64,000 nt of DNA from Nymphaea colorata (GCF_008831285.2 NC_045151.1:6649682-6713681), one strand, 5' to 3'. Shown: positions 11,690 to 25,500, counted from the stretch's first letter. The notes: a model not told the origin generated them from the letters alone. Numbers and translations are program-made.

Positions 11690-12250
11690 TATCGTATCAT
11701 ATCAATGGAACACTTGATCCAAAGTCAAGGTCAAAAATCCAGTAGGATTTGATCTCTTAAGATCGAAATTCTGAAAGGATAGATCCAAATTCTATCCTTA
11801 AGATCCAAATTCTATTCATGATTGGATCTCTTAAGATCCAAATCTGATTGTTACAGGTTTAAAATATTGTATTTAGGTCTGATTTTGTAGGGATTGATAC
11901 TAGGATTATGATCAAATACTCATTTGTTTTGAAATTCAATTTAAGTTATAATTTTCAAGATCCAAAATCTAGGGTCTAAAATCCAAAATCCAAAATTTGA
12001 GATTTATGACTCGAGACTCAGAATGTGAAATCCGATTTAAAATCTAAAGTTGAAAATCCAAGACCCAAAATCTAAGACTTGAGATCCAAAATCTAATATC
12101 CATGGTCCATAATTCAACATTTGAGATCTAAAATCCAATGCTTGAGATCTAAGATTCCAAGTAATAGAATTATGTTTAATGTCAATCTTTAGATCAATAT
12201 AAGGTTCATGATTTGAATCCAATGCTTTGAATTGTGATCCAAGATCCAAA
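11690..12250. repeat. degenerate short-period repeat, GATCCAAAATCT type
   Basis: Dozens of imperfect copies of a 10-14 bp motif resembling GATCCAAAATCT or GAGATCTAAAATCC run head to tail. The minus-strand 78-aa open frame here (Asp/Phe/Gly/Ser-rich) is a repeat artefact. The array is too decayed to give a clean unit by eye. Confidence 0.65.
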
Positions 12251-12849
12251 TAGGCTAGAAGTAGGTCGGTCAAGAGAACTGAGTCTAGTCTTGCCTACAC
12301 TTGTTTTAAACATACCTAGGGCTAGGTTTGACTGTAATAAATGTGTTTTGTCTTAGTCAAACCATGTGATATATATAGTTCATTCATTCTATGTAAATGG
12401 GAATTTAAAGAAGTTTGTCTTGGCCTCGGCCATGGACAGGGTTCATATGTAGTAGGTCCTAAGACGAGTCTGAGCTGGGCCTTACAGAATTGAACTAGAA
12501 GAGAACTTCATGCCTACATGGCCTATGGTTTTTGAAATCATATTAAAGATATTGAAAAAAAAATTAGACAAAACTACGATTTGAAATGATTCTTGTATGA
12601 GGACCACGCTGGATTCAGGTTTTCACATACATGGGGTGATGCACACATGGTATGCTACTTGGCTGACCTAGTCTAGTTTCAAACAAGGGGTGTTTGTGGG
12701 TGCAAGGTAGTTCAGTGCATGTTAAATAGAGGTGCAATGCTTGATTAAAGAAAATATGAAAGATCTGCTTTAAGTAAAAAAGAGTTAAGGGAGAAAGGGA
12801 CATACCCCACGCCTATGGTTACCCTAAAAACATTCAAATGAAGAAAATA

Positions 12850-12965
12850 TAAAAAGTAAACATGCTAAACTAAGCAAGAAATAAACTAAACTAAACATGC
12901 TAGAAACAAAAAGAAAACTAAAATAAACATGCTAAAAGAAAAATACTAGACTAAACATGCATAAA
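12850..12965. repeat. short tandem array containing AAACATGCTA
   Basis: Five spaced copies of AAACATGC(T/A) with interposed CTAAACTAAA and AAAGAAAA runs. It is a simple-sequence expansion with no coding potential. Confidence 0.6.
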
Positions 12966-15090
12966 GAAAAAGAACTAACTAACAAATAAGACAAAAAATA
13001 AGAGGGACAAAGAAATTACCTGATGCTGGTGCCCTGGCTGAGCCCACCCCCATGACCCCTACACCGAGTTTGGCTGGGTCTAGGGAACCAAGACTTAAAC
13101 CAAGACTTACAATTTTAACTTGTTTTGAGCTAAACCTTTTTTTGAGTATCTGGTTGTAATATTACCAACTATATATGCTTCTTTAGGAATCACTCAAGTG
13201 TGTGAAGGAGAAAGAGAGCTTCTCCATAGGCAAGTAGGTTCTCGTCGAGTTAGGGCCATATAAGGGTCGTTTAGTCGTTCTTCTGGAATCTACCATGTTG
13301 TGTCACACCTTAGGAAATTTCATAAAAAAGTATAGTTACATACATTCATGTTGAGTTTCAAAGTATAAAAATGTCATATATCATTATTTTGTAGTGCCTT
13401 TCATTCAAGTTTAACATGTCACCATTTACTTTTATGGGATTTTACCATTTAGTACCTTTTATTAGCATATTCATGTAATATTTTCAATTGCATTCAGAAG
13501 CAATGCACAAAGTAGGGTGACATCTACAAAGTTTATGTGTCGTCGAGCAAACCCAACTTGTGTGTACATTTATCTTCCTTCTCTTGCTTGTGCTTATATC
13601 CCAAAATTGATTTTGTATTTTGGGTTGTATTAGAAAAAGAAATTTTTTAAAACAAATAAGACAGGAACCCACCCATCAATAAGAAGTTTGGTTATTCCCT
13701 ACTCTTTTATTGGGGGCAACCTAACCAAGAACTAACCTATTTGTTTTGCACATTGTATCATCTCTAAGTGTTATCCTAAGTCTTACATGCATGTGTGCTC
13801 AGGTTAAGATTTTAAGTATAGTTTTCAAAATGTTGGAAAAGATGTTTGAAAGAGATTAAATTGGGTTTGGTTTAACGTTGGAGCCTTCCTCATAGAATTA
13901 TAGACTTGGGCATATTCCATTGAACCTTGATTGGTAGCAATATTGAGAAAAGGTGTAAAATATAGTTATTTAAAAAGTTTTGAAATGGACAAGTTTAAAT
14001 TGAGGTAGTTTGAAATGATGCAATTTCTTCCAATGCTTGTCATTAGAACTGAAAACAAAAAGGAGGACAAAAATTTGTATCTCGAAAATAACTTTGGAAA
14101 GGTATAGTTTTCAATTTTTTTGTTTAGGAAAAACATGACATGAAAGCATGTTTTCAGTTTGTTTCCATCGCAAAATATGACATCAACTTGTCATGTTTGG
14201 GAAAAGCATGATTTTCAAAATACTTTCGAAAAGCAAGGCCTTGCATATGATTGAAAAATGAAGCAAGGGGCCTCACATAAAAGGATTATATCCATAGTTC
14301 AAATTTATCATAGAGCAATAGAGGAAGCACTTGAAACATTGAAAAAGTTTGAAAAAGAGGTTGGTTTTGAAGATCAAAGGGTTGTGTTCTGGAAGGAAGC
14401 AAGGTTTTGAAAAGTGAATGAGAGAATACCATGATGTTTGAAAGTGTTAAGTGTTTAATTCTAAGGAAGGGTTAAGTGTTTAATTTTGACTCCACTTTAG
14501 ATATGCTTTAGTATTAGCTTCTTTAGAATTTAAAAGAATGTGAATTCATTCACATTCACCTTGATGATTTAATGGCATGTGCATGCATACTTGATATCCA
14601 TATGCCAATGATTAAGGAAATGAAAAAACATTCTTATCACACATGCATTTGAAGATATGTTGGTTTATCATGTCCGACAAAGGGCTTGGTCATATCCAGG
14701 GATAAACACTCATATAGTGACACTTCAAGGGTATGTTTAAAAGTATAGGTGGGTCATTGGGAGGTTAGAAAGGAATCAATGAGTAAAAAGGGGTTGGAGG
14801 ATGGTTTTATTCTGAAAGCCAAAGATGACATGCTCATACAAAGGTAAAATGTTCATATTTAGTGTTGGGTGTCTTTCCATGTTAGACATGTCCCAATCTC
14901 AACAAAAATAATTAAAGAAAGAAAAACCCTTCCCATCAATTTCTCACATTTACGGGGCAACCGTATTAAGGGTTCATCCATTTCATCAAAAAATAAAAGA
15001 TGCAAGGGAACACATCATTATTCTTCGTTGACACCAGCTTGTACTACCAAGCAGAGCAACTTGAGCCTCAGAACGGAAAGGAGATAACAT
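12966..15090. other. gene-poor sequence, nothing assigned
   Basis: AT-rich with scattered open frames under 75 aa and no domain I recognise. It could be old LTR-retrotransposon non-coding DNA, but I cannot find LTR pairs, a PBS or pol motifs in it. Confidence 0.4.
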
Positions 15091-15093
15091 GAT

Positions 15094-15500
15094 AGAGAGG
15101 GAGGGGAGAGAGAGAAAGAGACAAGAGAAGATAGAGAAGAGAGAGAGAGAGAGATGATAGGACAAAGAGGGACAGAAAGATAGAGAGGCAATAAGAGAGA
15201 GAGGGGGGGCGAGAGAAGAGAAGAGGGATATTTGAAAAGAGAGAGAGAGTTGGCAAAGAGATGTTTTGCAAGAAAGAGTTTTATATAAAAACAAGATGGA
15301 GAGAGATTAAAAGAAGGCTTTAAGAGATAAGGAGAATTTTCATTGGGAAAAAAGAGAGAGAGACAGAGATGGAGAGAGAAAGGGAGAGAGAGAGAAAGAG
15401 GAAGACAAATTTTTGAAAAAGGGATAGAAAGAGAGATTTTGGGAATGAAAGAAGAGATGAAACTTTTAAAGAAAAAAGAAAGGGATTTACATGAAAAGAG
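15094..15500. repeat. GA-rich purine tract
   Basis: About 400 bp of GAGAGA, GAGAAAG and AGAGGGA runs on the + strand, like the tract at 1257-1690. The overlapping minus-strand Leu/Ser-rich open frames are composition artefacts. Confidence 0.8.
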
Positions 15501-17248
15501 AAATATGAGGAGAGAATTTTGAAATGGAGGGAGGGCTATCCAGTGAGCATCAGAATTCTATTTGCTTGAAAGTAGTCATATCTCTTGAAAAAAAATTCTT
15601 TTTATCTCTAAGATGTGAACAAATCAGAATTATCTTCAGCTTTATAAGAAATTATAAAAGAGGAGCAAAAAGTTATGCATTCAATGCCTGCAAATTTAGC
15701 TTTCCATATGTTGACACATATTTGTTTTTCTTTCCTTTTTCTTTCTTTTCTATCCTTTGCCTTTAGCCTTTTATTTTTCTAAGGATTCTTGTCTTTTATT
15801 TCTTTTACTCTTAATTTTTCTTCTTGTTTTTCATTTTGTTCTTTTTAGGTATTCCTTTACCTTTGAGGGAAATACCTTACGACTCCAAATACTACTATGA
15901 AGCTTTACTGCTTTGGTGATTTTATCTAGATTTGTCATGCACTCCACCCACTTCATTTTGTCAGCTTCTATGAACAAATGTTCATAAGTTGTTATTTTCA
16001 TAGAATGGATGCAAATCAACTTTATATCTCCCTAGTACTCTTGACTATTGACCCAGCTGAATAATTATACTTGCCTCTTAACTATCATTTTGCTATCCAC
16101 CAAGATTTTTTAGTGCACTATGTCTGTTCTCTCAAGACATTTCTTGTTGGATCTTTGTTGATGTGTGATTGCTAAAGCCAATAGATTTTCCTAAGCTTAT
16201 TTTTCTCAATATCAAAAGATTCTTTCCCATGCCCTTAGTCTTCCACTTCTTTCAAGCATCATCATGGTTTTGAAATTTCCCCCATTATTTATAGAAATAC
16301 AAAACGTAGAATGAAGGTATATCTTAGTATAGTAAATCTTCATAAAACAATATACTGATTTGGAAACATTTCTTTTGCAGGACCTTGACATTACAAGGCA
16401 TATTACATGGTCCAGACCTCTTTTTTCTCCAACGAGAGGGTTTTGCAAAATAGGGTGCCCTATAGGGTGAGTTGGCAGAGTCCTCTCATGAGGCAAGGTG
16501 GCGTAGGGGCCATGAGTCCCTAGTTAGGTTTTTAATGAATATGGTTTTTGCAAACAATTAGGATAGGGACTTCTCTTTCCCCAAAAAGAAGCTCAGGACT
16601 GAGCAGTGTGGTTTGGTTGATTTGCAAAATCAAAGGCAAAAGTGATTAGTGTTGTGTGCATTTGAATTCATAATTATAAAATATTAGAGTATGAGGGAAA
16701 AATGAGTATGAAAGTTTTGTAACTTCTATTACCACAAGTGCGTCTATTGAATCCTTTACCTTTCACCATCTCTGTGATTTGCTATCAAATCAAGAAAAGA
16801 GGGTTCAAATGATGAAGTTAAAATTGGCATAAACTAATCACAATAACCAAGTAGTTCTTTGTTGCTTATAGAGGAAGAGGATGTGAGAGATTTTAAGGTC
16901 AAGACCGGTCCAATTCAGCACCAACTAGAGTTGATGGTCATGCTAAGGGATCTCAAAAACAACACAATATAGGTCAGTATTGTGGGTGTAAACAACCCAG
17001 CTGTGCTTTTATTAGCTCAACCCCCAGAAGATGTTAGAGTCAGCTTACCAAGCTCTCATACTGGCAAATCCCAGCTCACTTAAGTCAATTCGATCCAAGT
17101 AAATTCACTTGAGCCTAGTTTCTACCACTCTTAGCTCACCCTAGCATTGTCAATTCAAGTCACGCTTAGGGTAACTACATCCCAGTAAATTGGACTTAAC
17201 CATACTCTCAGAGAGAGAGAGAGAAATTGAATCGTAACCATGGCTTTT
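15501..17248. other. gene-poor sequence, nothing assigned
   Basis: T-rich then mixed sequence without recognisable protein, RNA gene or terminal-repeat structure. A short GA run lies at 17210-17224. Confidence 0.4.
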
Positions 17249-17437
17249 TAGAGTTACCCATCCGTCTAATTAAGGCCGTCCGATCTAACATGATAGACGG
17301 TTAAGACAAAAACATGGAAAAAAAGTGATGAACATTTTTGTCATCTATCATTAGTTCACACTTTTTCACTTTGTTTTTCTCTCAACCATCCATCTGCGTC
17401 AGATGGATGACCATAATTAGATGGCTACATGACTCTA
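17249..17437. mobile_element. MITE-like element with long imperfect terminal inverted repeats
   Basis: A 189-bp segment whose first ~65 bp pairs with the reverse complement of its last ~65 bp with scattered mismatches. Both ends begin TAGAGT, and both arms share CTAATTA followed by a CCGTC/CCATC-type run. No coding capacity. I could not find a convincing target duplication, so the superfamily is left open. Confidence 0.55.
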
Positions 17438-17519
17438 GATATCCAGTATATATCTACATCTGTTATGGTGCTCCCTACTTGATATAGAATGTCAATAATT
17501 TCATGTAAATTTATGTGAC

Positions 17520-18110
17520 TAAATTAAAGAACTTTAGTGGAAATTTTGAAACATTTAAAATGGCATGTGATAAGTGTCACTAATCACCATTAGTGGTGCT
17601 CTTAACCTATCATAAAATGTCAATTATAGATGGCGAATATGTGTCACTAAAAGATCTTTAGTGGCAATTTCTTCTGTTATTGACTGCCAACAATGGCATG
17701 TGTTGTATGTTACTGAATGGTCTTTAGTGACATGTGAACCATAACACAGATCATCAATATTGACACAGTACGTACGTGTCATTGACATTCCTTGTCATAG
17801 AAAACCATTCAGTGACGTTTTTGTGAACTATGGTAAACCAAATTTGACATTTTAGAAATGCCACTGAAAGTGATTGCATTAACATGTTCTAAAACATAGA
17901 AAATCTAAAATAACACTTTTTGAATGTCATTAGATGTCTTTCAGTGGCAGATTGTTGTTGCAATAGAAGGTCTGCGTTTGTCTTGTATGTAAATAATGCT
18001 ATTAAAAGGAAATACAGATTCTGCTTGCAATGGCATTTTCTGTGGCATACTACTTGCTTTACGAAATGCCTGCAGTGGCACTAAACGAGCACCACTAGAG
18101 ATTAGTAGAT
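17520..18110. mobile_element. CACTA-like remnant with AGTGGCA subterminal repeats
   Basis: Many short copies of TTTAGTGGCA or its complement TGCCACTAAA occur in both orientations, some as small palindromes such as CACTAAAAGATCTTTAGTG at 17655-17673. Arrays of this kind are typical of plant CACTA (En/Spm) subterminal regions, where transposase binds. I see no clear CACTA terminus or transposase nearby, so this is a partial or non-autonomous remnant, and other DNA transposon families remain possible. Confidence 0.4.
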
Positions 18111-18239
18111 GTCAAGCAAAATTGATTTTTGTTGTATTGGTGGACAGAATACCTATATTTCTCAGAGGCACTTTCTTGTTTTCACATCGAAGGGTTTCAC
18201 TGTAGGTCAGTGAATCGAAATGTGTGTATCAGATCAAGC

Positions 18240-19399
18240 TGTGTCGGTTTTTTTTATTTTTTTTAGTCTAGTATATCTTTTTCAAAAATAAGTTCGTGAG
18301 TTTAGTTTCTTTTTGTTTGTCGGTCCAATCTAATACAGATTCAGCTGCTTTTTTTGTTTTTTTCTTCTTTTGGACATAGTCGCTTTAACTCACCTTCACT
18401 TTTTTTATTGTTGATATTTACCATCTCTTAAAATTTATTCTTTTTGGATCTGTTCATGTTTCTAACTTGGTGTTATTTTTGCACTATTTAAATTGTGAAA
18501 GGATAGGAATAGACTATGTGTGAGTATTTAAGGCCAAATTCTTGCTAGCTTGTGTCTGGATTAAGTTGTGTAAAGCGTTTTCTTTGTTTTTGTAGGGTAT
18601 CGATGTTGTCTTATCTACAGTCGTATAATGAGTCTAAATTGTGTTTTATGCTAGCCTAGTTTAGTTTTAAGTCTCGAGTTTGTTTTCTTTTGTGCTTTTG
18701 CAGGTTGAACACAAGAAGATCTCAAGGTGGATTCTAGGAAGTGGATGCACAAACTGGGGCCAAGAAAAATGTTGAAGTCCATTTCCTGATCTCCTTGGAG
18801 CAAGACTTAGGATTGTTGCATGTAGGTTGTTGGTTTCATTGAAATAATAAGTCACTTTTTATTTGTATCCTTCTTTAAAATCACCATGCCCTGTAGATTG
18901 ACTCATTCTCATCATTGTTACAGAGCTGGTTGGTTATTATAATTGGTGTATGATTTGCATTTGTTTTAATTGATAATATATTTTAAAGTGCTTTAATGTA
19001 AAAATTGCATCATAATGCCTAGTTGAAAATATGATTATATTGATAGGAATGTGAATGATTCAGATAGTGCTTTGGGACTTTTCATTGTTTTGTCCATATC
19101 AAATTCGACCAACAACAATTTCTCATGTATTTGTATTATCCAAATAAACTGCCCGTTTGCATCTCCATTATAGAGGGCAGCAACCATCCGTAATCTTAAG
19201 GACATGTTTGATCGACAAGATAACTTTTATTTGGACTAAAAGTTATCTTTGTAATGTAAGGAGAAATTACTCACAAAAATTCACTTGCCATTACAATTTT
19301 TCATCTTAAAATTCAGAGTGAAAAGTGAAAACGCCAGAATTTTTTTTTTGAATTCATGCACTGATAAAAGTAAATCCAGAAAAGAAAAAACAATCTAAC
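18240..19399. other. unassigned sequence with splice-like signals
   Basis: T-rich sequence. A TTTGTAG at about 18590 and a TTTTGCAG at about 18697 resemble 3' splice sites, and the latter is followed by about 100 bp of more balanced composition. No open frame is convincing and I recognise no protein. Confidence 0.3.
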
Positions 19400-19400
19400 T

Positions 19401-19762
19401 GGGGATGTCAATAGATCAGATTTGAATTGGTTATAATGTTAACTGTATCTGTTTTTTTTTTATATATTCACATATTTGGATTTGAATTTGAATATGAATA
19501 AAAAAAAACTCATATCCACATCTCAATCCAAAATTTGATTTCACAATTTGAAACTGATTTTTACATTCATATCCCAATTTTGAGTCAGATCTACATGATT
19601 TTCAAAATATAAGAATATTGGATATATGATATTTATTTAAAACCAAGTTCGAATCTGATTAGATGTCATTTTTTAATCTGAATCCAATCGATTTGTTAAT
19701 ATTTGATTTTTCAAAATAGTTTAGTCAGATATCTGATCCAAATAAGATATATTGGCATGTCT
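19401..19762. mobile_element. MITE-like element, GGGATGTCAAT type
   Basis: About 360 bp starting GGGATGTCAATAGATC and ending with sequence whose complement reads AGACATGCCAATAT, giving imperfect inverted ends. The interior is full of ATTTGGATTTGAAT-like runs, as seen in a common class of plant MITEs. Non-coding. Confidence 0.45.
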
Positions 19763-22600
19763 AGATCTAGCTATGGGACCCTACCCATGTCTCATACAAG
19801 TCACTAAGCATGAAAAAAATCAAACTAAGGATTAGGATGCAATAATTCCATTTTGAATCAGATATTCAGCCAATTTGAATCTGCTTGCTTGGATGTGATG
19901 AAAGAACTTACAGACAATTAAACAATGGTATTGGCATCAATGATGTTGGTGTTAGGTACAATAGCAAATAGATGGTTTGAAATGATAGCACCCCATATTA
20001 CAGCTTCAACAGGTACTACCCACCCATTCAAACATGGTAGAGAAGATGATGAGAACACTAGCAAAGTAGGTGTGTGTTGATGAGGGCAATTACCCCTACA
20101 TAAATTGCCTTATTTATATACCCTTTTAATTTTTACTTTATTCTATACAAGTACCTCTTAAAAGTTTAAGATTTAAATTATTACCACCCCCTAAGCAGAA
20201 ATTACTAGATCTGTCACTGCATAAGAACAGAACTTCAATTACTCTACACCCATCACACTGATCATGGTTGGAATTTCACTCTTGATTGAAAAGCTGAACA
20301 CATATCTTGCATGCAGTTAATGAACTTGTTGAAGTTTGAATTTGAATCCGAACCCAAAATGGGTTAACATTAATGGAAATTAGTCAGATGTGGTATCACC
20401 TGCATGCAAACGAAATTCTACCTGTTTAGTTCCTAACTACGGGCCACACCCATCTTTACTCTCCTCTTTGTCTCCAACTTGTTGGGAGATTAGAATCTAA
20501 TGATGGTGACAAGACTAGTGTTTTAGCTCCCAAAACTGTCAAAAAGTAGCTAAAATACTCCTGAGCGGTTGTCACATATTTCATCTATATATTCCTAAAA
20601 CAAAATTCTTTTCTATAATGGGCTCCTGAATAATGTACCATACAGTCAATACTTTTTATGTATTCATACTTTTTGTGTGTTTCTCCACACTCATTTTTAT
20701 CTTGTGGAGTCATTAACCATTTTATCCTTAACATGCAAATGCTTTTGACAAACCTATCCCTATCTTAACCATTCCATTATTTGGTGACTCCTATCTTTAT
20801 CTAGTCACCCAGGAGAAAAAAAATTGCAGTACAATACTGCAATCAGTTATACAAAAAGAACAAACCCCATTACAATGTCCCTGTCGAAAGGCATGTTCTT
20901 CCATAAGTTGCAAATTTGCTCAAAAAGCTGTTTGTCTTGTTTTGAGCCTCTCGCCAATATGGTGGTCAAGTTGGTCAATATGAAACTGATCTTGCTTTGA
21001 TGAAATAATGCCCATCATTGCAAAGAGATAAGTTGCCAAAAGCCTCTCTCTTCTATCCAATGTTTGTTGACAATCGCCATTGATTTGTCTCCTACCATTG
21101 AGTACAATCATAAGAATATGAGTCACGTTGTTTGAAATAACAACTACAATTTTTTTGATTTGATTTCAAGTAGAGAAAACAATACACGGCAAAGTAACAG
21201 TTTCCAATACACTATGTTTTGACGTACAATCGTGCTTTTGCGTCTTTTTGGAGACTTCCAAAAAAATTGGAATGATACCACCCCACTTTTGCCAATATGA
21301 GCAAAGATGTAATTGACTGATTCAAATAAGATGACAAACATAAAGGTTAATTCTTAAATTACATTCAAGTCAATAAGCACAAACTAACATAAAAATGCAT
21401 TTTCCTCTAAAGTACAAGTTTCAAGATTCAAATAGCTAATGCTAATCGTAATTAAGCAAAGATGATTTTGAAAAGAAAAAAAAAAGTAGATAAGCTTTGA
21501 AAAATGATTCTCAAGATTGGCCTACTCTATAAGACCACATTCTCCCAAAGAATAACTTTAGGTTTTTTAATGGCTCAAATACGGTTTCTGAGATCCACGA
21601 AGGGAGTGTTTGATAGCCAGCAGCATGTAGAATTTTTCAGGAGAAAAGGCCGGGGCCAGGAACTTCAACTTTTCTCCTTGAACTTTTGCTTGTTAGGCAC
21701 TGAATAGGTAAAGTTTTCTTTTCACCTATGTTAGAAATGGGGACGTACATGAATAGATGAAGTCCATGCATTTGGTCTGAGCAATGCAAACTTTGTGGGC
21801 ATTTCCAACCGATGGCATTTTGCTCTAATTTATGGCATATAGATGGAATTTCTCGCATTGTGTGTTTGAGGGATCCTAGCAGCCTCTCTTGCACAGTTAT
21901 TGGTGCTAACAAGTACTGGATGTTGATGCAATGCATCACCAGACAACCGTGGGAGAGATTTTATATGAGGGGATTTTCCTCTTGCTCATGCTAGCTACTT
22001 GTATGGAAGCTTTGCAAGATCTTCAGCTTCTCATCTTACCTTTGCAATGTGCTGGTATGCTACTTAAGGGGCTTTAACTGCATGCGATACGAGGAGGATA
22101 AGACGAGTAGACCTCCCTATGCTACCTCTTATAGAGTTTTCTGCAGCTTTATGGCTTACTGTCAGGTCCAACAAATTATGATGTGGAGAGGTGATTCACA
22201 TGGTGCAACAATAGAAAAGACGAGTGCATAGCACTACAGGCTTGGCAAGGTACTTCTGAATAAGAATTAATGCTGTAGATGGGAACCCTTGAGTTCACTT
22301 AGATACCATTTGATTGTAAGGATAAATGTTCTCATGACACTTGTCTTTAGAACAAGGGACCTAAGATCAAAGAGTTCTTGTCTACATGGACAAGCTATAA
22401 TTATGTCCAGCATTTGTCTATAAGGACAAAATTTTCAACTTGTTTTATCTGTTGTTTGTTTAAATAACTAGAGGAACAAATTTAACACATGTTTTGCATT
22501 TTTCTATCTTTATATGTATATATATCTCTGCCTAAAATACATGACAAAACAAATGAAAAATATATAACTAATAAAAATAATTTTTTTCCCAATAAAAAAT
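19763..22600. other. gene-poor sequence, nothing assigned
   Basis: Only open frames below about 100 aa, without recognisable domains, on either strand. No terminal repeats noticed. Confidence 0.4.
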
Positions 22601-22619
22601 TCGAAGGTGGAGTGAGCAC

Positions 22620-23520
22620 GATGAGCATTGATGAAAATGAACATATGAAGGATCAAGGCGTCAAACTATTTAGGAAGAAAGCATTGTGGACCAAGATTTT
22701 GCATAGTAAGTATCTACATTTCAAAGGTGAAAGTGCATTGTTCTTGTTCTTTTATGAGCTTTGGAAGAGTTAGAAGAGGTATGTTGATCACGTCAAATGG
22801 GACGTTGAAGAAGGAAACAAGAAAAATTGGGTAGATAATTGGTCGGGAGAAAATATCATTTTGCATCTAACTCTGATGGAAAGAGCTTTGTTAGAATATG
22901 TTTTGTGGTACTTGGATTTAGGGATGCCTTGCAAAGGGTCCACATTGAATGACCTCCCATTATATTCATAAGACAAGTTTTGCCTGGAGTTCCAGCTGAT
23001 AAGATGAAGGCCAATTATTTGTGGAACTTGATCTATGTTCATCATCCGGTGGAACAACGGAGAAATTTGATGTGGCATGGAGATGCTCACCCTCGGGCCA
23101 TGTGGTTTCTTTGTTTCGCTACTCTTACAAACTCCCCACCCTAGATAGACTGCAATGAAGGGGACTGCCGATGAACAACAGCGATCCTCTTTTGTCTCAA
23201 GGAGGAAGACACGATCGATCACCTTCTTTTCTCTTGCAAGTACACCGTAAAAATATGGTCTCATGTTGTTCAACGATTTCAGAAAAAGAGAATCGCTCAT
23301 TCCACAATGATCAGTGAGTTGAAGCGATGGTTTCGCTGCAGCTTTAGAAGAGGGTGGCTTGCTAAATGTTGGTGGACCTATTTCTATGTAGTCGTGTAGA
23401 TGATGTGGATCCTTAGGAATAGTGAAGTTCATGGAGGTCTTCATAGTTCAGTTGAAGAAGCACAATCTAGTGTGGAAGATTTGTGAGGACTCTTTTATGA
23501 AGTCATTGAGAAGAAATTTA
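22620..23520 (+). pseudogene. LINE (non-LTR retrotransposon) ORF2 C-terminal fragment
   Basis: The fragment reads through several frames. It starts with a segment like LW-KILHSKYLHFKG, continues with NWVDNWSG, as in the region after the reverse transcriptase of plant L1-type LINEs, and reaches a zinc-binding-in-RT (zf-RVT) motif near 23180-23265 with EEDTIDHLLFSCKYTVKIW. Stops and shifts break it repeatedly. The reverse transcriptase and endonuclease parts are absent, as expected of a 5'-truncated LINE copy. Related-looking sequence may continue to about 23920, but I could not fix a 3' end or poly-A tail. Confidence 0.7.
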
Positions 23521-23929
23521 GGTCACCAACAAGAAATTCACATTTGGTTCTCTGCTGGTATCTTAACAACTGAAGGTTGGCCTCAGTTAGGAACTGAAAT
23601 CTGCATTCAAATTGCCTTGCGGAGCAGAAGGAGCAGGTACATTTCCGTATTCTTTTGCAGGAATTGGCATAACAGACTAGCTCTCGGACATTTAAATGCA
23701 GATATGATTTTTCCCAAAGATCAGCTCTATTCTTGAAACCACTCGTCTCAGTCCGGATAGTGCCAGTCTCCTTGTGTCGAACAAGGATGTGTCGAATAAG
23801 GGGGATCGACTAGGCTGGCTATGCCGGCGTTTAGAGAACATGGAGCCCGTGGAGAAAATTTTCCACTCCATTAAAAGACATCGTCATCAGATTAAAGCCG
23901 GGCAGAGGGCTGGCTAAGAACCGTGCAGA

Positions 23930-25500
23930 TAACCTATTTTGGGAATTTAAATTTTTTGTTCTGTTTACTCTTTTTCTTTTCCCTCATGTGTTTACCCCAA
24001 TGGCCATTGTTTCAGCCGATTCTTCACATAGTTATTTTTGGGATAAAGCCTTTGTGGGGCAAAGCTTTGATGGAATGATGGGGCACCCACCAGCAGACTT
24101 GTTGCGGAATCCAAACTCAGGCCGCACCCGTCACGCATTGTGTCCCAATCCACAAACAGTCAAAGCTCTCGAGGGTAGCTTGGCAGAAGACACTTTGTGA
24201 TGATGCTTAATGAATCTGCTTCAAATATTAGTACCTCAAAAAATAAAGCAGGTTCATGAAACAATAGTTCTAATGTTCAATGAACCTATCCCAATGCTGC
24301 CAAACGACCTCTCAATGACACCATCAACAATTTTGGGATAACACCATCAACAGTTTTAAATGCATATGATATCACAAGACTTCTGACTCAGTTCCATTCT
24401 CTAAACTAATCACCACGATCATGCTTTCCTTTTGTACGGCTGAAGAACTCGATATAGCAGATATACGATTCAGTGGTAAGCAAAGAAAGCTTCCGTAAAG
24501 CAAGGAATGAACAAGAGACTGTAAAACTGCACGGTCAAATTGTTAGTGCTACATAAGTGCTAACAAAGCTCAGTCTGTTCAGTACGGACAAAGCCAAGCA
24601 CCATAGACTGGCGACCAAGAGGCACACAGCCCGCACCAAATATAGAAGCAGAAACAGAAACAGAAACAAACGGAATACCAAACCCAGCCAGTACCAAGGA
24701 AACCAACGAAACTGCAGCAGCATCTCACGAGATGGACAACGCGTATGGTCAATAACTTTGGGAAACACAACACCTTGGCAGCCATGCACGACATATCAGC
24801 ATATGGCAATCAAGCGAATAGAACCTGGAAAATTACCAGATTCAAGCAACTTAACAGAAAAGGGAAAACTGAAGTTACCAATCCAGCAAGCATTGAAACT
24901 TGCAAATATAGACAGTGCTGGGAAGGGTATGGTACAAATTATTCTGCAAAATAGGCCTCATTACTATCACTTGCACCAATTTTAACACTAAATAGGATTT
25001 TGTTCTATCATCACCAATCACAAGTTCATAACAGAGAATATCTGACCATCTCTACACTGGGTTACCAGGAAAAAAGAGGGAAAAAGAACATCTTAAAATT
25101 TCTACTGTCAAGTGGTACAGAGCGCTGAACTCCCTCCAACAATTACAAGGAGGACTGGTTGCACTCCAATTTACATCACAGTCAAAAACATAGGAATGAT
25201 GCTTCAATAACCCTCAATCTATTTCGTAAGTTCCCATTTTCTCCCAAAAAATAATTGAGAAAGAAAAAATAATAGTGAAGGGCATCCTATTCGGGCCCGG
25301 TCCCTGCATCCCTGTACATCTCCTGTTCCTAGTTTCACTTGTCTGCAGTTTCAAATTCAGAGCATCAAAATACAGCTCTTCATGAAGATTTTCCAAGACA
25401 ACCAGCCTCAAATCATTCCTTTTGTTCGCTTATAACATAAAGATATTACACATTGCAGTATTATAGGTTTTAATTAACTGAAAATAGATAAGAAAGGAAG
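23930..25500. other. region downstream of PAT1, nothing assigned
   Basis: No recognisable gene. The part nearest to 25635 is probably PAT1 3' UTR or its intron: on the minus strand a GAAG/GTATAAG donor-like site sits near 25521, which would suit a 3'-UTR intron. Open frames of 142 and 84 aa on opposite strands near 24535-24985 overlap each other and have no known domain. Confidence 0.4.

Noticed and set aside
22788-23444. 218-aa minus-strand frame
   Set aside because: Antisense to the LINE fragment, whose plus-strand zf-RVT motif is clear; no domain in this frame.
24535-24985. 142-aa (+) and 84-aa (-) frames
   Set aside because: They overlap on opposite strands, have no recognisable domain, and lie where PAT1 3' sequence is expected.
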